The position numbers were made by a program, and so were the translations under genes. This document shows positions 9,251 through 15,600 of a stretch of DNA of 20,153 nt, piece by piece. Below the pieces are notes generated by a model that was given only the letters and a program-made list of their open reading frames with translations, had not been told where the DNA came from and did no database searches. This DNA is from a virus. Location: IMG/VR virus record IMGVR_UViG_3300045972_000155, positions 1 through 20,153 of that record; one strand, 5' to 3'. Position 1 is the stretch's first letter; every line of letters begins with the position of its first letter.

Positions 9251-9517
9251 CTACTTGCCGGGGCTGTAGAGGGCTTTGGCCGCCATAGCCATGGGCCGGC
9301 CGCCAGCGGGCGCTAGGTTCAAGGCGTTGAGGCTGAACTCCACGCACTTCGTGGGGATCCCGTCCTCGCCGATCTCCTCGGTGACACAGCAGACGATGGC
9401 CGTGGCAGTGAGTTGGAAAGCGTCACCGACCGAGGCGTTGACCGCGGGGGTCATCTGCAGGTCGGCTCCGCTGAGCTCCAACTCGGGCTTCTCGGGCTTG
9501 CTGTCCTCGGAGTCCAT
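9251..9517 (-). CDS. Small phage protein of unknown function, 88 aa
   Basis: An 88-residue protein I do not recognise. The N-terminus is acidic and charged (MDSEDSKPEKPELELSGADL), followed by strand-like segments with alternating hydrophobic residues (AFQLTATAIVCCVTEE, CVEFSLNALNL). It lies between the capsid/cement genes and the tail adaptor. Small all-beta proteins at this location can be capsid-stabilising or head-tail accessory proteins; this is inference from position only. Its ATG shares one base with the stop of the upstream gene (TGATG), which supports a real, coupled gene. Confidence 0.75.
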   Translation of the reverse strand: MDSEDSKPEKPELELSGADLQMTPAVNASVGDAFQLTATAIVCCVTEEIGEDGIPTKCVEFSLNALNLAPAGGRPMAMAAKALYSPGK

Positions 9518-9702
9518 CAGGCCTCTTCGTTGCCGCTGAGTTCAGCGAGAGCGGCCTTGCCAGCCTTGGACTTCTTGGGGACGGCCACATCCTCGGGAGG
9601 AGGCAACTGGCCTTCGGGCAATTCCAATTCGTATTCCTCGCCAGCCTGGACGATGCGCCCGGCGTAGAGGGTGACCTTGGCGATGTAGGTTACGGATGCC
9701 AT
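9517..9702 (-). CDS. Small phage protein of unknown function, 61 aa
   Basis: A 61-residue protein. The N-terminal half (VTYIAKVTLYAGRIVQAGEE) looks like a small beta-strand unit; the second half is charged and Pro/Lys/Ala-rich (PKKSKAGKAALAELSGNEEA). No family is recognised. GGAGG precedes the ATG at a short four-base spacing. It is the first gene after the hairpin that ends the capsid block and overlaps the following 88-residue gene by one base. It is probably a minor structural or head-completion protein, by position only. Confidence 0.75.
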   Translation of the reverse strand: MASVTYIAKVTLYAGRIVQAGEEYELELPEGQLPPPEDVAVPKKSKAGKAALAELSGNEEA

Positions 9703-9720
9703 AAATCCTCCAGCGAAGGG

Positions 9721-9742
9721 CCGGGGGCCCGAAGACCCCCGG
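9721..9742 (-). terminator. Strong hairpin with UUCG tetraloop after the cement protein gene
   Basis: Read on the transcribed (minus) strand, a nine-base-pair stem (arms CCGGGGGTC and GGCCCCCGG, one T-G wobble) closes a TTCG loop with the C-G closing pair that makes this tetraloop unusually stable. It begins 12 bases after the cement gene stop and ends before the ribosome site of the next gene. No T-run follows, so it is not a textbook intrinsic terminator. It may be a leaky terminator, an RNA 3'-end stabiliser or a processing site that sets capsid and cement expression above the tail genes. Confidence 0.7.
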
Positions 9743-9753
9743 CAGGTTTAGGA

Positions 9754-10212
9754 CTAGGTGACGACGAAGCCGCCAGCGGTCTGGATCGGGGAGTTCTGGG
9801 TGTCCGCGCCCATGAAGGCAGTGGCGGTCCCGGCGGCGTTGGCGCCGACATTGCGCCAGGCCACCCGAAGGTAACGCTTGCAGCCGCTGTTGGGGACCTG
9901 GAAGGACACCCGCTTGCCGGCGATGGCCGAGGCCACGGGGATGGCGGCCGACATGGGAAACTCGACCAGGGCGGTGGCGAAGTTGGTATTGGTGTCGGTC
10001 TGGAGGACCGGCTGGATGCTGGTGCCACCCGTGACCGCGGTGTTGATCAGGATCTCCACCGTGAACTCCTTGCCGGCGAACAGGTCAGCGGTGAAGGCGG
10101 CGTTGAGAGCCAGGTGGGGGGCGAGGTCCACGATGTTCGTGGACACCACATCAGCGCCAGAGGCGAAGACAGCCTGGGCGTTGGAGAACATGGTCTGGGA
10201 ATCGACATACAT
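9754..10212 (-). CDS. Capsid cement protein, Bbp16-like
   Basis: A 152-residue protein starting MYVDSQTMFSNAQAVF and continuing with VVSTNIVDLAPHL, TVEILINTAVTG, VLQTDTNTNFATALVEF and KRYLRVAWRNVG. This pattern is that of the Bbp16 family, the capsid cement (decoration) protein of phage BPP-1, and the gene follows directly after the major capsid gene as expected. The start at 10212 is supported by AAGGAG seven bases upstream. Longer reading in this frame upstream gives an unlikely His/Pro-rich extension overlapping the capsid gene and was rejected. About 44 bases separate it from the capsid gene stop; I see only its ribosome site there. Confidence 0.88.
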   Translation of the reverse strand: MYVDSQTMFSNAQAVFASGADVVSTNIVDLAPHLALNAAFTADLFAGKEFTVEILINTAVTGGTSIQPVLQTDTNTNFATALVEFPMSAAIPVASAIAGKRVSFQVPNSGCKRYLRVAWRNVGANAAGTATAFMGADTQNSPIQTAGGFVVT

Positions 10213-10256
10213 GGTGGTGCTCCTTTTGGTTGATGTCGGTTGGGTGAGAGGGTGGC

Positions 10257-11270
10257 CTAGCTGACGATGGCTTCGGTGTTCAGGAGCTGATCGACCAACC
10301 GGATGGGGATGCCCATGAAGGTGGTGGTGAACTGGCCGAGGCCCTCGGTGAGGGACAGGGCCGCCACGCTCTTGTTCATGGCCTGGATACGGAGGATCTC
10401 GTAGACCGTCCGGTTGCAATAGAACACCGGCTTGCAGGCGCCCAGGCTGGGGATGCGGGCAATGGCCTTCGCCATGAGCTCGATCAGCTTGATGGTCGTG
10501 CCGGCGGTATCACCACCGGAGGTGACGGCCAGGACCGTCTGGTCGATGTTGCAGATCCGAACCGCGTATCGCCAGTCGCGCACGGAGAGTCCGCACTTCC
10601 ATTGGAAGCGGTCGGCCAGGGCACGGAAGCGGTTGTTGCTGCCGTCGAAGCCGTCGATCTCGCCCAGATCCTGGTGGATCAGGCCAGCATTGGAGCCCTT
10701 GGGGAAGATGCCGGTGATGGTGTCCTGGCCCCAGCCGATGAGCCAGATGCTGTGGTTGTTGTTGGCGGTGACGCCGGGGGCCTTGATGACATTCTGGCCG
10801 TTGGTGGCGGTGGAGAGGCTGTAGCGGGCCGCCAGACCCATGAACCGCTCAGGGTTCACGGTGGTGTCACCGTAGAACAGGGTCTGCGTGAAGGCCTGGT
10901 TCATGGCCTCCAGGAAGGCGGTGGCTTCCGACAGGCGGAAGGCATCGGAGTTGCCGTTCAGGTCCGCGAGATCCTTGTCCACTTCGGACCGGGCTTCGAG
11001 GATGCCGCAGGCGTCATCGACCTGGGCGCGGACGCTCTTGGTGGGCTGGACGCCGCCGTAGAGCTGGCGCCAGGTGACACCAGGGAGGCCGACACGGATG
11101 GTCGTGCGGTGGCCAGTGGGGAGGTTGCCTTCGATCCAGCCCATGTCGGTCAGGATGTCGTTGCGCTGGGCGAGGAGCTCGGCGACGACGGCAGGCTTGC
11201 CATCCGGGTCGATGCTCTTGGAGAAGTCTACGAGGGTCGCGTAGCCGGCTTTGCTGGGCAGGGTTGCCAT
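10257..11270 (-). CDS. Major capsid protein, BPP-1 type
   Basis: A 337-residue protein. It opens with MATLPSKAGYATLVDFSKS and contains QLYGGVQPTKSVRAQVDDAC, AFLEAMNQAFTQTLFYGDT, RFMGLAARYS and IRLVDQLLNTEAIV. This matches the phage major capsid proteins of the BPP-1-like group, which have the HK97 fold and assemble around a separate scaffold. Length and placement between scaffold and Bbp16-like cement protein are as expected. The ATG at 11270 has GGAG about eight bases upstream. A short hairpin lies in the leader. High expression is expected from its strong site and its own leader. Confidence 0.93.
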   Translation of the reverse strand: MATLPSKAGYATLVDFSKSIDPDGKPAVVAELLAQRNDILTDMGWIEGNLPTGHRTTIRVGLPGVTWRQLYGGVQPTKSVRAQVDDACGILEARSEVDKDLADLNGNSDAFRLSEATAFLEAMNQAFTQTLFYGDTTVNPERFMGLAARYSLSTATNGQNVIKAPGVTANNNHSIWLIGWGQDTITGIFPKGSNAGLIHQDLGEIDGFDGSNNRFRALADRFQWKCGLSVRDWRYAVRICNIDQTVLAVTSGGDTAGTTIKLIELMAKAIARIPSLGACKPVFYCNRTVYEILRIQAMNKSVAALSLTEGLGQFTTTFMGIPIRLVDQLLNTEAIVS

Positions 11271-11286
11271 GATTGTTCTCCGAGGG

Positions 11287-11302
11287 GCCGGTTCGATCCG
11301 GC
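11287..11302 (-). other. Short hairpin in the leader of the major capsid gene
   Basis: In the 51-base gap between scaffold and capsid genes is a perfect five-base-pair inverted repeat (GCCGG / CCGGC) around a six-base loop. It ends 16 bases before the capsid ATG. It may stabilise the capsid message or mark an RNA processing site. It is weak as a terminator because no T-run follows. Confidence 0.45.
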
Positions 11303-11321
11303 AAGGGAGGGTTGAGGTGGA

Positions 11322-11954
11322 CTAGCTGGGTTTGGCGTAGAGCCTTTCTGCCGCGGTCTTGGGCGCTTGCTTGTCCGGGACCACGGAGCCAGGGACGATG
11401 ACTGCCTCGCCCATGGCCTTCCCGACCTTCGCAAAGGCGCGGACCAGTTCCGGGTGGCTTCCCAACCCAGTCCTGTCGAGGGCCAGCTTCAGCTCGGGGG
11501 TCCCGAACCTGGCGATGGCACTCTGTGCATCCCTTGCAGTGGCGGCGAAGTTCTTGCCCCCGATCTCAGGATCGGCCTTGACCGTCGATACCCAGCCGGT
11601 GTGCTGGTCAATCAACTGCTTCTGGGCGATCTGAGCGTGGACATCCAGGAGCTTCTGGGCACTCTCATTCGAGAGACCCAGTTCCTTGAACGCCGGGGTG
11701 TAGCTGGCAAGCACATCGGCATCGAGGGTCACGCCCTCGGGTGCGGTCAGTGCATACTCCTCAGGCACAGCCTCGGGCTTCACCTCTGCCTCTGCAGTCG
11801 GCTTGGTCTCCTCGGTGCTTCCTTCGGTCGTGCCTTCAGGTGCAGTGCTTCCTTCCGGGGCGTCCGCCCCTGCAGCCTCGAGACCCGTCAGGATGCTCGT
11901 GCCGGCTTCCGAGGTCTGGGTGGTGCCCGACTCGGGTGCTACTTCGTCAGCCAT
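11322..11954 (-). CDS. Capsid assembly scaffolding protein
   Basis: A 210-residue protein. The first 70 residues are acidic and low-complexity (Glu, Thr, Ala, Pro, Gly). The middle is helical (LSNESAQKLLDVHAQIAQKQ, WVSTVKADPEIGG, FAATARDAQSAIARFG), and the end has HPELVRAFAKVGKAMGEA before a basic tail (KTAAERLYAKPS). This acidic-then-helical layout and the LVRAFAKVGKAM motif are typical of podovirus scaffolds encoded just before the major capsid gene. It guides procapsid assembly and leaves or is degraded on maturation. AAGGAGG lies six bases before the ATG, one of the best ribosome sites in the window, fitting high expression. Its start overlaps the previous gene by eight bases. Confidence 0.88.
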   Translation of the reverse strand: MADEVAPESGTTQTSEAGTSILTGLEAAGADAPEGSTAPEGTTEGSTEETKPTAEAEVKPEAVPEEYALTAPEGVTLDADVLASYTPAFKELGLSNESAQKLLDVHAQIAQKQLIDQHTGWVSTVKADPEIGGKNFAATARDAQSAIARFGTPELKLALDRTGLGSHPELVRAFAKVGKAMGEAVIVPGSVVPDKQAPKTAAERLYAKPS

Positions 11955-12264
11955 TGCTGGCCTCCTTGGTTGGGAGCTGTTCCTTGACCATCTGCCAGTA
12001 GAGATCGGGGCATAGGTCCATCAACTCGTTGTAAAGCTGAAGGCCGACACTGCGCCGGCCCTCGCGGAAGAAGGTTTCACTGGAGCCTGTGAAGGACAGG
12101 GATAGGAACCCGGTGCCCTTGAGGATCCTGCCCACAAGGTTCCGACCCGAGGCGGTCGCCATGACATCCCGGGTGGCGAGTTGCTCCTGGGCCTTGAGCT
12201 TGTCGATGCGGTCCTTGCGCTTGGCCCCGCGGGATTCGATGCGGTCTTCCATCTGCTCGGTCAT
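11947..12264 (-). CDS. Bbp19-like phage protein
   Basis: A 105-residue protein. The N-terminus is highly charged and probably helical (EDRIESRGAKRKDRIDKLKA). The rest carries the conserved set GRNLVGRILKGTGFLSLSF, GSSETFFREGRRSVGLQLYN and LCPDLYWQMVKE, recognisable as the Bbp19-type family found between portal and scaffold genes in BPP-1-like phages. Its function is not established. A head-assembly role is plausible from position. The ATG shares one base with the portal stop (TGATG), so it is translationally coupled to the portal gene. Confidence 0.85.
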   Translation of the reverse strand: MTEQMEDRIESRGAKRKDRIDKLKAQEQLATRDVMATASGRNLVGRILKGTGFLSLSFTGSSETFFREGRRSVGLQLYNELMDLCPDLYWQMVKEQLPTKEASNG

Positions 12265-13499
12265 CAGGCCCCCTGCGACAGGAGGGGCCCGGCCTGCTGC
12301 GCGGCGCCGGCCATGGTCTGGAGCATGGAGGGACTGGAGGTCTGGGTGTCAGCCATGACCTTGGCGGTCTGGGCGCTCTGCTGCAGCTGGGCCATCTGCT
12401 GCTGCTGGGCCTCCTGCTTCTGCCTGGCGTCCCGGATCTTGCCCACGGTCTCGTTGTCGTTCACCAGGTTGGGCGGAACCCCGACCATGTCCGCGTAGGC
12501 GTCGATCACCTCGTCCGTGTTCAGCTTGTCCAGGGCATCGGGCCGCTGGGCAGAGATGCCACCGATGAAGCCGACCAGGCGCTCCACGCCGACCACGCCC
12601 TGCAGCTTCATGGCCTGCGCCATGATGCTGATGTATTCGACCACGATGGGTTGTTTCTCGAGTTCCGGGGGAGGAGGAGGGATCAGGCCTGCCCGCTCCA
12701 GGATGGAGTAAGTGCGGCGGATGATGGGGTCAAGCATCTCGTCGTTCAGGCGCTCGAGCACGGGGCCCATCGCCATCATCTTCTCCTGCTGCCTGGCCTG
12801 GATCTCGGTGGCGGTGACGCCACTCTTGTCGATCTCAGCGATCATCAAGAACAGGTCTTCGAAGAGGCCCTTGCGGATCCGCTGCATGACCAGCTGGATC
12901 TCCCCGCCGATGTATTGGATGTTGGGGTTGATCACATAGGAGGGCTCGACCTTGGCGCCCGTGGCAGTGGACGGGATGAATGTCATCTCGTTGGCGAGGG
13001 TGCCGATGTATTCGTTTCGCAGTTCCGCCGGCACATTCCGGGGGGGCGTGATCAGCATGTCGATGGCCTGCAGCTTGCGCTTCTCCATCTGCTGGAGCTG
13101 TGCCACATCACCCAGGACATCCATCGCGGGGGCATTGCCCCAGGTATCCTCACCAGTCACCCGCCACCGGGGCGCCATGACCGCGAACTCATGGGTGCCC
13201 TTGTATTCCAGGACCTTGGTGGTCTCCTTCTTCTCGTAGTAGACCGACCGGTAGGGCAGGAACTTGGAGTCCAGCATCCCTTCCATGGCGTCCGGGTTCT
13301 CTTCGATGACATGCATCACCCGGACATCCCCGTCCAGGGCCTTGGTCTTGAATTGGCCCTGCACGAAGTCTGAGCAGTTCTCCATGCCGAACTGCTTCAC
13401 CAGCTGGGCCACCGACATCTCGAACTCGCGGAAGCACCCGTTCACATTGCCGCGGGGCCCGATGCTCAGGGTGTAGCTCCCGATGGGAACATGTAGCAC
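12264..13499 (-). CDS. Portal (head-tail connector) protein, C-terminal part of a frameshifted gene
   Basis: This frame encodes about 410 residues of a T7 gp8-like head-tail connector (portal). Recognisable parts include GNVNGCFREFEMSVAQLVKQ, PPRNVPAELRNEYIGTLANE, TATEIQARQQEKMMAMGPVL and LDPIIRRTYSILERAGLIPP. The C-terminal 60 residues are Gln/Ala-rich. The first available start is a GTG at 13499 with no ribosome site, inside the preceding frame, so this is not an independent gene. The sequence from PIGSYTLSIGP continues directly the N-terminal part encoded at 13466-14026. Together they would give about 587 residues, a normal portal length. The portal forms the dodecameric DNA channel at one capsid vertex. 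Confidence 0.9.
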   Translation of the reverse strand: MLHVPIGSYTLSIGPRGNVNGCFREFEMSVAQLVKQFGMENCSDFVQGQFKTKALDGDVRVMHVIEENPDAMEGMLDSKFLPYRSVYYEKKETTKVLEYKGTHEFAVMAPRWRVTGEDTWGNAPAMDVLGDVAQLQQMEKRKLQAIDMLITPPRNVPAELRNEYIGTLANEMTFIPSTATGAKVEPSYVINPNIQYIGGEIQLVMQRIRKGLFEDLFLMIAEIDKSGVTATEIQARQQEKMMAMGPVLERLNDEMLDPIIRRTYSILERAGLIPPPPPELEKQPIVVEYISIMAQAMKLQGVVGVERLVGFIGGISAQRPDALDKLNTDEVIDAYADMVGVPPNLVNDNETVGKIRDARQKQEAQQQQMAQLQQSAQTAKVMADTQTSSPSMLQTMAGAAQQAGPLLSQGA

Positions 13500-14026
13500 C
13501 GGATCACATCCTCATCGTCTTCCATCAGTGCGAAGGCTGAGGTGCCGAAGCACCCCAGGTCCTCGTAGACCACCGGCAGGGTGGTGTAGAGGTTGCTCTT
13601 CAGGAAGGTCTCGGACATCAGGTTGCGGACACTGTCCAGCCAGACCTTAACCGCCTGGTTCTTGCTGAGCTCCGTGTTGTGCGTCCGCAGGTTGAACCAG
13701 GGCCTCGAGGGCGAGGTGATTCCCGACATCATGCCGGCCGACAGGGTCCGAAGAGCCAGGGTGCCCGTGTTGTTGATGATGGCCGTGTTCCTGCGGTTCC
13801 CGAGCTGGTTCTTGTCGCTCACGAAGAACCGGCTGGAGCGGGGAAGCAGATACTTGGACAGGTCCTTCCAGTGCGATAGGAAGGACATCTGGTCCTGCTT
13901 CAGGTTCACATTCCGGCGGTTGAAATACTGGGGCAGGGTCTCCCCCGTGATCGGGTCCACGCCCGGGGCCTTGACATCGCCTTTCTTGGCGACCAGGACT
14001 TTGCCCGCGGCTGCAGTGTCGATCAT
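13466..14026 (-). CDS. Portal (head-tail connector) protein, N-terminal part of a frameshifted gene
   Basis: The 186-residue product ends just after CYMFPSGATP. It contains LPQYFNRRNVNLKQDQMSFL, RFFVSDKNQLGNRRNTAIIN, GMMSGITSPSRPWFNLRT, LKSNLYTTLPVVYEDLGCFG and ALMEDDEDVIRCYMFP, the classical N-terminal half of podovirus head-tail connectors. Homologues read on from YMFP to IGSY, which here is in the other frame. The ATG follows the stop of the 73-residue gene with no gap. On its own this half could not form a portal, so the gene is either broken, wrongly read by one base, or frameshifted during translation. Confidence 0.9.
   Translation of the reverse strand: MIDTAAAGKVLVAKKGDVKAPGVDPITGETLPQYFNRRNVNLKQDQMSFLSHWKDLSKYLLPRSSRFFVSDKNQLGNRRNTAIINNTGTLALRTLSAGMMSGITSPSRPWFNLRTHNTELSKNQAVKVWLDSVRNLMSETFLKSNLYTTLPVVYEDLGCFGTSAFALMEDDEDVIRCYMFPSGATP
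13484..13490 (-). other. Frameshift site in the portal gene
   Basis: On the minus strand the sequence around the junction reads TACATGTTCCCATCGGGAGC. The first frame gives Y-M-F-P-S-G and soon stops; the correct continuation P-I-G-S-Y is in the minus-one frame. One more C in the CCC run would restore one frame. The bases G TTC CCA are a poor match to a bacterial slippery heptamer, so a base-count error or a real one-base deletion is more likely than programmed frameshifting. Confidence 0.85.
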
Positions 14027-14248
14027 CTACGCACCAAGGATGGTCTTGAGACCAGTGGCTGGAGCACCAGGCAGGCCCAATGCGCCCCCGGTGTTGGTGA
14101 TGGTGCTGGAGGACCCGCCAGCCGCTGCCCTGCGCTTGCGGTCAGCATCCAGCGCAGCCTGGACGGCAGGATCCTGGGCGGTGGGCGCCTGGGGTGGAGG
14201 GGTGGCGGCAGGGATCGAGGGCGAGGAGAAGCAGATGTCACACCTCAC
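14027..14248 (-). CDS. Small Pro/Ala-rich phage protein upstream of the portal gene
   Basis: A protein of about 73 residues. The N-terminal half is Pro/Ala-rich (PSIPAATPPPQAPTAQDPAV), followed by AALDADRKRRAAAGGSSSTI and a Gly-rich end with GLKTILGA. Small proteins ending in a similar SSTI...KT(I/L)LG pattern are common beside portal genes in podoviruses; their function is unknown. The stop abuts the portal ATG. The start is uncertain: the listed GTG at 14248 has no ribosome site and lies inside the end of the HNH gene, whose stop is at 14238. The HNH gene may have replaced the original start region. Confidence 0.7.
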   Translation of the reverse strand: MRCDICFSSPSIPAATPPPQAPTAQDPAVQAALDADRKRRAAAGGSSSTITNTGGALGLPGAPATGLKTILGA

Positions 14249-14747
14249 GGTTCAGGTGTGTCCATGTCCTACCAGTCAGGACATCGGACACGGTTACCGG
14301 ATGGACCCCCAATCGCTTGGCCTCGCGGGCAGCGTCGCCTCGCTTGGTGGGTCTTAGCGCAAGGATCCCAAGAACCTGTTCAGTGGTCAGTTTGGAGGTT
14401 GAGTTCCGTTCCCCTTGATGGGCGAGACCAACTTTCCGTCGGGCCTCAGGATTGGACTGCATCGCGCTTCTGCCCTTCCTGCCCATGTCCTGGAGGTTGT
14501 CCTTGCAGGTCCCAAGGAATAGGTGGTCGGGGTTGACACACCCCTTCACATCGCACTTGTGGCATACGAATAACCCATCAGTGATGGGTCCTCGGTGCAG
14601 TTCCCAAGAAAAACGGTGGGCCAAGTAGACTTTTCGATTGAAGGTCAGATGCCCGTAACCGCGGCCATTAAGAACATCACTCCAAAGCCAGCATCCCGTG
14701 GTGGGGCAATAGTGGATCTTGGATTCGAAATGCTCTCGGATGTGCAT
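14238..14747 (-). CDS. HNH homing endonuclease with C-terminal helix-turn-helix
   Basis: A 169-residue protein with an HNH_3-type nuclease core: AHRFSWELHRGPI (about 43-55), VCHKCDVKGCVNPDHLFLGT (about 61-80) and CKDNLQDMGRKGR after it. H63, N72 and H75 are probable active-site residues, with C62/C65/C70 nearby. The C-terminal third (about 117-165, LTTEQVLGILALR ... GVHPVTVSDVLTGRTW) looks like a DNA-binding helix-turn-helix. Such free-standing genes spread by cutting alleles that lack them. By eye it is richer in A and T than its neighbours, as expected for a recent arrival. It separates the lysis cassette from the head genes, and both ends overlap adjacent genes by a few bases. Confidence 0.92.
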   Translation of the reverse strand: MHIREHFESKIHYCPTTGCWLWSDVLNGRGYGHLTFNRKVYLAHRFSWELHRGPITDGLFVCHKCDVKGCVNPDHLFLGTCKDNLQDMGRKGRSAMQSNPEARRKVGLAHQGERNSTSKLTTEQVLGILALRPTKRGDAAREAKRLGVHPVTVSDVLTGRTWTHLNREV

Positions 14748-15070
14748 CAGCGCCTCCGATCTTTGAGGAGGATCTGTTTGATTTCCTTGATGTCGTCGCG
14801 CATCTCGGCCCGGTCACGGACGGCAACTTGTTCCACCGCCTGGGTGTGGTCGATCATCCCCTTGTCAACGGTCCTCAGGATTTCGACATCGCCTTCTGTC
14901 TTGGTCTGGCGCCGGTCGTTGGCGATGACGTAGCCCATGAGGCTGAGCATCAGGCCGAGGATCCCGATCAGTGACGGGATGTTCCAATCCCACCTTCGCT
15001 GCGAGGGCATCACACAGTCCTCCCCTGCCTCAACTGGGCAATCCAGACTCTTGAGTCGTGGGATGGTCAT
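14747..15070 (-). CDS. Single-span membrane protein with coiled coil, putative spanin or second holin
   Basis: A 107-residue protein if started at the ATG at 15070, which overlaps the holin stop (ATGA). One transmembrane segment (about residues 31-50, IPSLIGILGLMLSLMGYVIA) is followed by a long charged, probably coiled-coil region (DRAEMRDDIKEIKQILLKDRR). The topology, an N-terminal anchor and helical tail, together with its place after a holin, suggests an inner-membrane spanin (Rz-like) or a holin partner; no family motif proves either. I found no nested outer-membrane spanin. A second in-frame ATG at 15010 has its own GGAGG and would give an 87-residue form. Longer N-terminal reading upstream is unlikely. 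Confidence 0.72.
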   Translation of the reverse strand: MTIPRLKSLDCPVEAGEDCVMPSQRRWDWNIPSLIGILGLMLSLMGYVIANDRRQTKTEGDVEILRTVDKGMIDHTQAVEQVAVRDRAEMRDDIKEIKQILLKDRRR

Positions 15071-15600
15071 TTCTTGGCCCCAAGCAACTCGGTCTTTGCA
15101 GCGGAGCCCGCAGAACTCCCGAAGTAGTAACCACAAACGCCGATCCACGCGGACCCCAGGGCGCCCAGCAGGATGTTGAGCATGTCCTTGTTCCCGGCCG
15201 GGACCTCGTGCCGCATCATCCAATACAGCATCCCAAAGAAGCCCACCGTGATCAGCAGGCCCAGGGCCTTCGGCATCCAGTCCTTCACCTGGATCTCTCG
15301 GTTGCGGGCTGAGGCTCGGTCGCCGGCAGCGATGGCTTCCAGGGCTTCGAGGTTCTTGAACCCAAGCTCCTGCATCTGAAGGGCGAAGTCCTGGTCTGCC
15401 TTCTTGAGAGCCAGCAACTGGTCGGGCGTGGCGCCCTGAACAGCTGCAGCAAGGGCCGAATCGTCACCGCCGCTGGAGTCTGGCACACCCAGAACCTTCG
15501 CCAACGCCAGGCCTGCCACGCCCCCGAGAGGTCCACCCAGAGCCGTGCCGATGGTGGGAGCGATGGTCTTAACAATTGACCTCCAGTCGAACCCAGTCAT
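15067..15600 (-). CDS. Holin, three-segment GTA_holin_3TM type
   Basis: A 177-residue protein. Hydrophobic segments lie at about 12-38 (IAPTIGTALGGPLGGVAGLA), 110-130 (LGLLITVGFFGMLYW) and 140-163 (LNILLGALGSAWIGVCGYYF). Between the first and second is a charged region with ALKKADQDFALQMQELGFKN and GDRASARNREIQVKDWMP. The ending GSSAGSAAKTELLG is typical of the GTA_holin_3TM family. Holins form inner-membrane lesions that start lysis. The ATG has GGAGG four bases upstream and overlaps the DUF5675 gene stop (ATGA), so the lysis genes are coupled. Confidence 0.88.
   Translation of the reverse strand: MTGFDWRSIVKTIAPTIGTALGGPLGGVAGLALAKVLGVPDSSGGDDSALAAAVQGATPDQLLALKKADQDFALQMQELGFKNLEALEAIAAGDRASARNREIQVKDWMPKALGLLITVGFFGMLYWMMRHEVPAGNKDMLNILLGALGSAWIGVCGYYFGSSAGSAAKTELLGAKK

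Noticed and set aside
9754-10419. Longer version of the cement protein starting at 10419
   Set aside because: The extra 69 residues are His/Pro/Arg-rich and overlap the capsid gene; the ATG at 10212 has a strong ribosome site and the family N-terminus.
11287-11302. Plus-strand GCCGGTTCGATCCGGC looks like a tRNA T-arm
   Set aside because: The loop has six bases, not seven. No acceptor or anticodon arms and no CCA end are present nearby, so it is only a short hairpin.
14023-14241. Alternative frame of 72 codons at the small Pro-rich gene
   Set aside because: The overlapping 73-residue frame gives the SSTI ... KTILG ending known from such phage proteins and abuts the portal start; the alternative is Arg/Pro-rich shadow.
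14747-15010. Nested outer-membrane spanin (Rz1-like) inside the membrane protein gene
   Set aside because: I read the start of the gene in the other two frames. One stops quickly and neither shows a lipobox, so a nested lipoprotein is not supported.
14747-15223. Longer version of the membrane protein starting at 15223
   Set aside because: The extra residues are antigenic-looking Arg/Gly-rich shadow sequence within the holin gene; the ATG at 15070 overlaps the holin stop as other junctions do.
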